Assembly (NCBI GenBank): GCA_015679605.1
Contig: JAAAVE010000197.1
Span: 1,347-23,948 of the forward strand
Length of the DNA stretch: 22,602 nucleotides
Source of the DNA: Podila epigama
Taxonomy: Eukaryota; Mortierellomycota; Mortierellomycetes; Mortierellales; Mortierellaceae
Reading direction: 5' to 3'
Positions 20,726 through 22,602 of the stretch are shown piece by piece. Under the pieces are notes generated by a model. The model was not told the origin of the DNA. It worked only from the letters and a program-made list of their open reading frames with translations, and did no database searches. Each line of letters starts with the position of its first letter. Within the stretch, counting starts at the first letter, position 1. The position numbers and the translations under genes were made by a program.

Positions 20726-21436
20726 TTAAAGACCTGTTGGCACCTTTGGGAAGGACAGCCCATTGAGAGTCTCGCCTGCTGTCTTTTTGCTATTTCTCTT
20801 CTTGACCTCGTTATGTCGGAGGAAAAAGATGTCTCTGTGTAAAACCCAGTAGGCTGGCTTCCGCCGTGCTTCCGCTTGCCGCTTCTCCAACTCTGCGGCC
20901 TGTATCCGCGCCTTGGTTGCCTCCTCGTCGTTGATGAATGCCGAAACGGATGCCACTGTCTTGCTCGCCACTGACCCCAACCCTGAAAACACAGCTGAGC
21001 CAAGTTTAGCAGCATGCGACTTCTTGTCTTCCTCAGATGGCTCTTTGTTCTTTTTTGCTTCTTCCTCCTGCTTCTTCTTCTCAGCCTCTGCCTTCTTCTT
21101 CTTGATGGCTGCCACGGCGGCAAGGGCCTCAGCTGTTGGAACTGGTGGGAAACCCTCGCCTTGGGCAAACCCAGGGTCTGTCAAATGCGACCCACAGACG
21201 TAGAACCAGTCGCCGCCGTCCTTGGCCGAGAGGACTTTGGTCGTCATCTTCATGCAAATAAAGCTATGAACAGTCGAAAGGTAAAAACAGTGTGAGCGGA
21301 CTAACAGTAATCTCCCAAAAGCGCAATAGTCTATTTCGTAGAGTCTGACTCGTCCAACTTTTGACACATACCAAGAACGTTCCGTCGTAGCAGTTTTCTC
21401 CACATAGGCATTGCGCAAGGGAGCCGTCGATGCCAT
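20726..21436 (-). CDS. VFA1: Vps4-associated protein 1 homologue (VFA1-like)
   Basis: In yeast Vfa1 binds the AAA ATPase Vps4 and stimulates it in endosomal ESCRT disassembly. Exons on the minus strand are 21436-21372 and 21263-20726 (intron 108 nt), in phase, giving 200 aa, close to yeast Vfa1 at about 203. The ATG is immediately preceded by an in-frame TAA, which fixes the start. The intron splits the codon of the first Cys of a CFIC motif. After splicing, C22, C25, C45 and H48 form a CxxC-(19)-CxxH arrangement, a likely zinc site, within the family pattern CFIC..TTKVL....DWFYVC.SHL. Residues about 75-115 are a Lys/Glu/Ala-rich coiled coil, and the C-terminal half is basic and helical. Family membership rests on the N-terminal motif; the Vps4-binding C-terminal part is less clearly conserved. 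Confidence 0.8.
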   Translation of the reverse strand: MASTAPLRNAYVEKTATTERSWYVSKVGRVRLYEIDYCAFGRLLLVRSHCFYLSTVHSFICMKMTTKVLSAKDGGDWFYVCGSHLTDPGFAQGEGFPPVPTAEALAAVAAIKKKKAEAEKKKQEEEAKKNKEPSEEDKKSHAAKLGSAVFSGLGSVASKTVASVSAFINDEEATKARIQAAELEKRQAEARRKPAYWVLHRDIFFLRHNEVKKRNSKKTAGETLNGLSFPKVPTGL

Positions 21437-21693
21437 TTAAGAATGTTGATGATTGAGTGGTTTGGGTATGAATGGATCGAGTGATTAAAAAAGACTTGAT
21501 ATTGATGGAGGGAAAAGGAGGAGGAGGGAGAATGAGTGGATGCAAATGTTTGTCGACCACGCCTAAGAAAATTTGAAATTTCCTTCTTGGCACAAAAACA
21601 AAAAAGAGTGAAATCATTCTTTTTCGGTCCCCGCATTGCATTACTACCTAACGCAACACACATTCTTGAATCTTCTATACATCATCACCAACC
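21437..21693. promoter_or_regulatory. Divergent promoter of VFA1-like and ACBD6-like genes
   Basis: Only 257 bp separate the two start codons, so both promoters must overlap. The stretch holds a purine-rich block (about 21505-21535) and A-rich runs. No known binding-site motif stood out. Confidence 0.5.
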
Positions 21694-22602
21694 ATGCTTC
21701 AGGATAGATTCGAAAGTGCATCTGCCTTCATGGCCAGCAACAAGAAGCTTTCGCTACCTTCCTCCACAAAACTTGCTGTAATACCTTGATTACTCACACC
21801 ACATGATCCTGCTCCATAAAAAACACATGCTTTTACCACGTCTTACAACATCCACACATGCACATTCACACAAACGCACACAATCATATACACAACTACC
21901 TTGACTTAGCTCTATGCAGACTTCAAGCTCGCGACAGAGGGCCTCTGTACACAACAAAGACCATCTCTCATCGAGTTTGAGAAGAGTGCAAAGTGGAAGG
22001 CATGGAAGGAGACTGGCGATCGATATATGGCGGAATTACATACCAGCACGGGCAGCGACGATGATCTCGGATATCTCAGTCTCAAGGCCAAGGCAATGAT
22101 TGCCTATATCCAAAAGGTTGAGGATGGCAACTGGGGCTGGTCCTTCAACCCTTCTGCCGCCGGATCTGCTGCCATCGAGAAGCACCTCTACTCCACCAAT
22201 AGCGATGGCTTTAGCACGGGTGACAAGGATCTGGATGAGCTTGAAGCCTATTTGGGTGTTGATCCTGACGAAGTATCAGCCGAGGAACTGTTGGCGCGCC
22301 CCTTTGTTCCAACAAAGGGCCAGATCGAAGGTGCATCTATGACAGCAGCCGGCATTAGCACCATGGCCATCCTGCCCTCTGAACAAAAGTAAGGAAAAGA
22401 GGAATGAAAGCATATCTCAAAAAAAGAAAGTATCTGGGCGTTTGTCATACTCAAATTATGCTCATTCTCTCGATTCAAGTGACAGTTCGAGCGAGGATCT
22501 CTTTGAAACGGCCAAGTGTGGATCCATTGATGATATGAAGGCTGCTTTGGATGCAAACCCAGACCTTGTATCAGCCAAAGATGACATGGTACAGAGAAGA
22601 GT
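21694..22602 (+). CDS. ACBD6: Acyl-CoA-binding domain protein with ankyrin part, ACBD6 type (3' end missing)
   Basis: Binds long-chain acyl-CoA esters; ACBD6 couples acyl-CoA handling to protein N-myristoylation. Exons 21694-21777, 21910-22388 and 22480-22588 join in phase (introns 132 and 91 nt). The last exon probably ends at the GTACAG donor at 22589, and the gene continues outside the window. Residues about 1-110 form the ACBP four-helix domain: an N-terminal FESASAFM helix, LYADFKLATEG, then FEKSAKWKAWKE, whose Lys and aromatic residues normally hold the CoA. After a linker with no clear domain (about 120-190), the third exon encodes EDLFETAKCGSIDDMKAAL, which looks like the lead-in to ankyrin repeats. 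The start ATG is the first in the exon. Confidence 0.85.

Noticed and set aside
1-22602. Transposon, CRISPR array, tRNA or rRNA gene
   Set aside because: No transposase or reverse-transcriptase motif, no long terminal or inverted repeats, no regularly spaced direct repeats, and no T-arm-like GGTTCGAATCC pattern outside coding sequence were found by eye; a tRNA or covariance-model scan was not possible.

Overview
The window is nuclear DNA of a fungus. Reasons: compact genes with short introns (mostly 53-180 nt), GTATGT/GTAAGT-like donors, CTAAC-like branch sites close to the acceptor, a Zn2Cys6 transcription factor with a fungal regulatory domain, and fungal-type housekeeping genes. The many introns and the very long Gln/Ser/Asn/Gly tracts would suit an early-diverging lineage such as Mortierellomycotina or other Mucoromycota. 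That placement is inference; no marker in the window proves it.

Layout, left to right. 1-1980 (+): last exon of a Pro/Tyr/Ser-rich protein that begins outside the window. 2144-3440 (+): a DTWD1-type tRNA aminocarboxypropyltransferase, 3 exons. 3667-5668 (-): a membrane-anchored ALDH3-type fatty aldehyde dehydrogenase, 3 exons. 6361-12964 (-): one very large Zn2Cys6 transcription factor (about 1,977 aa, 5 exons) whose four biggest open frames look at first like separate genes but join in phase. 12965-15284: 2.3 kb without a convincing gene, rich in simple repeats and probably the leader and promoter of the factor. 15285-16656 (-): proteasome subunit alpha-3 (PSMA4/Pre9), 5 exons. 17105-17838 (+): RNA polymerase II subunit RPB11, 4 exons, divergent from PSMA4 over a 448-bp gap. 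18065-20433 (-): a UBA-hairpin-UAS-UBX protein of the FAF2/UBXD8 family, 8 exons including a predicted 16-nt microexon and one GC-AG intron. 20726-21436 (-): a VFA1-like Vps4-associated protein, 2 exons. 21694-22602 (+, cut by the window end): an acyl-CoA-binding protein of the ACBD6 type with the start of an ankyrin part.

All exon joins were worked out by hand from splice signals, reading phase and recalled family sequence patterns; no alignment or RNA evidence was available. In every multi-exon model with both ends in the window the summed exon length is a multiple of three. Several genes touch protein quality control (PSMA4, the p97/Cdc48 adaptor FAF2, the Vps4 partner VFA1) or lipid metabolism (fatty aldehyde dehydrogenase, acyl-CoA-binding protein, a lipid-droplet/ER hairpin in FAF2). 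This is noted as context and is not claimed to be a functional cluster. No mobile element, RNA gene or evidently new multi-gene system was recognised. The most unusual items are the giant transcription factor with three copies of a basic motif near its C-terminus, and the microexon plus GC-AG intron of the UBX gene.
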